64,000 nucleotides of DNA from Syngnathus acus. Its lineage: Eukaryota; Chordata; Actinopteri; Syngnathiformes; Syngnathidae. The translations under genes and the position numbers were made by a program. The first letter of the stretch is position 1. Each line of letters opens with the position of its first letter. Of the stretch, positions 61,170 to 64,000 are shown in pieces. The notes beneath the pieces are model-generated. The model saw nothing but the letters and a program-made list of their open reading frames with translations. It searched no databases and was not told the DNA's origin. The DNA lies in assembly GCF_901709675.1 (NCBI RefSeq), contig NC_051088.1, positions 16,234,193 through 16,298,192 on the forward strand, written 5' to 3'.

Positions 61170-61297
61170 TTGCTGGCAACCACTTCCGGATGTCCCCCGC
61201 CTACTGCCCAAATTAAACTGGGATAGGCTTCAGCGCGCCCGTGACCCTCATGAGGAGAAGCGGTTCAGAAAATGGAGAGATGGATGGAAACATTTTG
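61170..61297 (+). repeat. 3' fragment of the short interspersed repeat
   Basis: Plus-strand end of the family: 'cccccgcctactgccc', 'ctgggataggcttcagcgcg', 'cccgtgaccctcatgaggag' and a 'gagagatggatgg' tail. Confidence 0.75.
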
Positions 61298-61490
61298 GAG
61301 ATATAAGCAACCAGAAGCTGATAAACATAATGGCTTTAGTTGTCCTTTAAGGCTATTTTATCCAGCTGCAGTGTGAAGTCAGAGGCGGGAAAATGATTGG
61401 TACCGGCGGTCGCTCTCATCCAAAAGCCTCTTGTGGAAGGCCGTATTGCACGTGTCTCGGCATCTGCTTTCCATTTGTTCCACTTTCTGC

Positions 61491-61493
<3 letters not shown>

Positions 61494-61556
<63 letters not shown>
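61494..61556 (+). repeat. (CT)n microsatellite
   Basis: About 31 CT units. Confidence 0.95.
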
Positions 61557-61559
<3 letters not shown>

Positions 61560-62574
61560 CCTGCGTTTCTCTCCGTCCCTGCCTTTCTCTCTGTCCACTT
61601 CTTGTCTGTATTCGCCGGTGCAAGGGCAGATAACTAGTCCCGGCCCTCGACGAAATCGGGGCCGGGCCAGGAAATGCGTCAGCCTGCTGGAGTTTTCAAA
61701 GAAGAGGTCAATGTGAGGGGAGGACGTTGATGACGCTGACTGCCTTGTTCCAACAGCTCATTCTGAATCACAAACCAAAGGCACCAAAATTGTAAACAGC
61801 TTAAGAAAATACACCAATCAGCATTTTACGGTACATGGCTGGTTCCGCACCAAAATGAATGAGTTCATGTTCTAAAGTAGGCCTGGACAAACATCTGTCG
61901 AAGGGCCTTCAGCACAAGTTTGCCCTTTTAGTTGTAATTGTATTCTACGTATTATTGAGCATATTCATTTCCGGGATTAATCAAATGCAACAGGTACAAA
62001 TTTCCAATTTCCCGCTTGTGTTAGTTCTAGTCCAGATCACCCGCTTTATGTGTCATGGTTCTGCTGTTGGAGAGGTTGAGAGGCTCCCCGACCCCAAGAA
62101 AGGGTTGCGTAGCCGGTCAGCCAACTCCGCACTCCAGCTCTGTCTGCCACTTGACCAATGCAACTCACTCTCACTCACTTTTAAATCCAAACTCAAAGCT
62201 TTTCTATTGAACGTGTGTAAAAATAAAAAAATGCTCAAATATGTGAAACACAAGGAAGAGAAGTCATACAGAGAGATGGCTCTTCCATTTCCTCTTGAAC
62301 TTGCCATCTCCATCATGCAAGATTCCATCCGGTTGTGCTTCCTGGTGACAGTGTCAGGGTCTGCGGAGGTACTTGCGCACTAGTCAGGACCATGCAGAAT
62401 GGCTGGTGGTCAAGGGTGATGGATGAGGATGACGTCAGGGCCCAACCGCTGACCTAGTAGAGGAAACACCCGCAGGAAAGCGCGGAGGAAGTGAGCACTC
62501 ATCATGAGCACACGTCATCCTCAGCTACCTCGAAGGTCTGCGTCAACTCGTCGGAACACGATGTTGTGATTTGT

Positions 62575-62805
62575 TTGTGGAATATGAATGAAACAGGCAA
62601 AATCCACCTTTATGTATCCATCTCAGGGGCGGCCATTTTGCCACTTGCTGTCGACTGAAAATGACATCACAGTTGCCAGGTCTCAGGTCACAACAAATCA
62701 CGGCTCAGCTTCAGAAAACTGGGGAGCCGTGACTGGTTCGACCAGAGATCTTGCAACTGTGTTGTAAAAGACAATTTGGGGATTGAGTTCCACTTTAACT
62801 ATGAG
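62575..62805. repeat. Copy of the 46.8-kb hairpin repeat family
   Basis: Shares 'ggccattttgccacttgctg', 'cgactgaaaatgacatcaca', 'caggtctcaggtcaca', 'aatcacggctcagcttcaga' and 'gttccactttaact' with the fgd1 intron copy. Its own right arm is shorter. Confidence 0.75.
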
Positions 62806-63439
62806 CCAAGTGGGAATTTTGTGTGTGTGTGGGGGGGGGAATATGAGGTTTAATCTGAAGGCCGTACTTCCCAGTTCTGGTTTGCTCTCATGTTGATGTT
62901 TGCAAATTCAAACAAAGATGTTCCTTGGCTGTAATCGAAGCCGTTCCACCTCAGCAGCAGCTCGCAGACAGGAAAGCGCTGCTTGCATGCTTCACACGTC
63001 TGCTATGTCGCTCTGCTGCGAGCCAAGCTGCGTGCTTAGCCAGCAAAAATGCCGGGAAGACTTCCCAGCTCGCCGGGACTCGCTTGAGTGTACGAGGGAC
63101 GGTCACTTAGGGAATTCAGCTATGTCTCCATAATGCCAGACTGTTGCAGGAAATAAAGGTGCTGCGTGTCTGAAGGCTTTTGTCTGTCTTCTTAATGGAA
63201 CCGTGTTTACAATATGGGATTGAAGAAGAACGCTGAACATTCTGCTCAGGATGTTTCAGTCCTGCTCTGAAACACGATGAACTATTTCAAGGAGACATTA
63301 ACACGGACATTTTTGTGTTGTATCCAAATAGTCGTGTCTCGTAATGAGGAAATTGAAATAACCAAGTCCAGCTTTAGTTTTGCTACGACTGAAAATATCT
63401 TTTAGAGTGAATGAGCCGCTTTCAAGCTCTTTTTAGCAT

Positions 63440-63770
63440 TAGCTTTTGTCATTTTCTCTTTCTGTTTCATATCTTTTCTCATTCCATTCTTCTGTTTCGC
63501 TCTCATTTCTCCCTCATTTATTGTCTCTTCCTTCTCTTCTATCTATTTCATTCTTCTCATTCTTTTCTCTCATTGTAGCTAATTCTTCCTTTTCTCCTGC
63601 TCTTTTTATAGGCCCACTTTCTTCTCTCTAATCTCTTTCCTGCACTTTCATTTTTTCCTCTTTCTTTTCTGCCTCTATTCCTGTTCTCTCTTGGTCTCAT
63701 TCATTCTTTCAATTCCTTTTCTGTCTTTCTTCTCTTCCTTTACTTCTCTGTCTCGTTTCTTGTCTGTGTG
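63440..63770 (+). repeat. Pyrimidine-rich tract, about 330 bp
   Basis: Strongly strand-asymmetric C/T-rich sequence (repeated 'ttctctt', 'cattctt', 'tttct' words) without a fixed unit. The frame reading Ser/Phe/Leu-rich peptide is an artefact of composition. Confidence 0.65.
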
Positions 63771-64000
63771 GCGATCAGGGGTATTTATGCTTGGCCATGT
63801 CATGCACCATTAACTTACAAGTGTGTTTCAGTGGCATGGCGATGAAATCCCGTGAATGCAATTTAATTTCTATCGGAGATGGCTCAAAGTGTGTGTTTGG
63901 GAGATGATAGCCTGTGGTGGTATTGCGAAAGGTAAACAGGAAGGAATTGAGATTTTGTTTGAGAAAAGATTAGTGTCATAACAGCAACAACAGTTCTAAC

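Larger units (their letters stand above)
60239..64000. other. First intron of the ACAP gene, no exon seen
   Basis: Contains a repeat fragment (61,170-61,297), a CT repeat, a hairpin-family repeat copy (62,575-62,800) and a pyrimidine-rich stretch (63,440-63,770). I searched by eye for the next BAR-domain exon and did not find it. Confidence 0.5.

Noticed and set aside
61336-61716. Ser-Leu and Arg-Glu repeat frames
   Set aside because: They are translations of the (CT)n microsatellite.
61859-62383. 174-codon plus-strand frame in the ACAP intron
   Set aside because: No recognisable domain, unremarkable codon use and no splice-phase fit to the ACAP start exon; similar lengths arise by chance in AT-balanced introns.

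Overview
This window is nuclear DNA from a bony fish, most likely a percomorph teleost. It shows vertebrate multi-exon genes with GT-AG introns, fairly compact introns, many microsatellites, short hAT-like MITEs, and the tRNA-like short interspersed repeat with a (GGAT)n tail that is common in teleosts. I see no bacterial, viral or organellar sequence. I assigned genes by translating exons, comparing them with vertebrate proteins I remember, and checking that splice phases join; no database was searched. The species cannot be named from the sequence.

Layout, left to right. Bases 1-7,300 hold repeats, microsatellites and a CpG-rich block. Bases 7,310-20,907 (+) hold a MAGI-type scaffold gene with N-terminal PDZ, guanylate kinase-like, degenerate WW and four further PDZ domains. 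It reads as the full-length relative of the short mammalian MAGIX gene. Bases 24,456-22,232 (-) hold complete cdk20 (CCRK), tail-to-tail with magix. Bases 30,365-25,633 (-) hold complete cxxc1 (CFP1). Bases 31,663-33,346 (+) hold a complete three-exon I-mfa (MyoD family inhibitor) gene. Bases 42,557-35,577 (-) hold complete tfe3, convergent with the I-mfa gene. Bases 57,922-45,945 (-) hold complete fgd1. Bases 60,192-60,238 (+) hold only the first coding exon of an ACAP-family Arf-GAP, probably acap3, which runs off the right edge.

The gene set matches an ancient vertebrate block: MAGIX, TFE3 and FGD1 all lie on human Xp11. In the other human copies of this block an I-mfa gene sits by each MITF-family gene (MDFI by TFEB, MDFIC by TFEC, MDFIC2 by MITF). 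The I-mfa gene beside tfe3 here therefore looks like a fourth member of that set, one that humans lack. This and the full-length MAGI-type magix are the two most interesting coding observations.

The genes do not form a pathway. Candidate regulatory points are an RFX-type X-box upstream of the ciliary kinase cdk20, two perfect X-boxes and a palindromic CLEAR/E-box in the tfe3-fgd1 interval, an X-box-like minisatellite downstream of tfe3 split by a hAT MITE, and candidate alternative first exons in magix and fgd1. Noncoding sequence is rich in tandem repeats, including a 205-bp duplication in fgd1, a roughly 175-bp satellite between tfe3 and fgd1, and a minisatellite shared by three cxxc1 introns.
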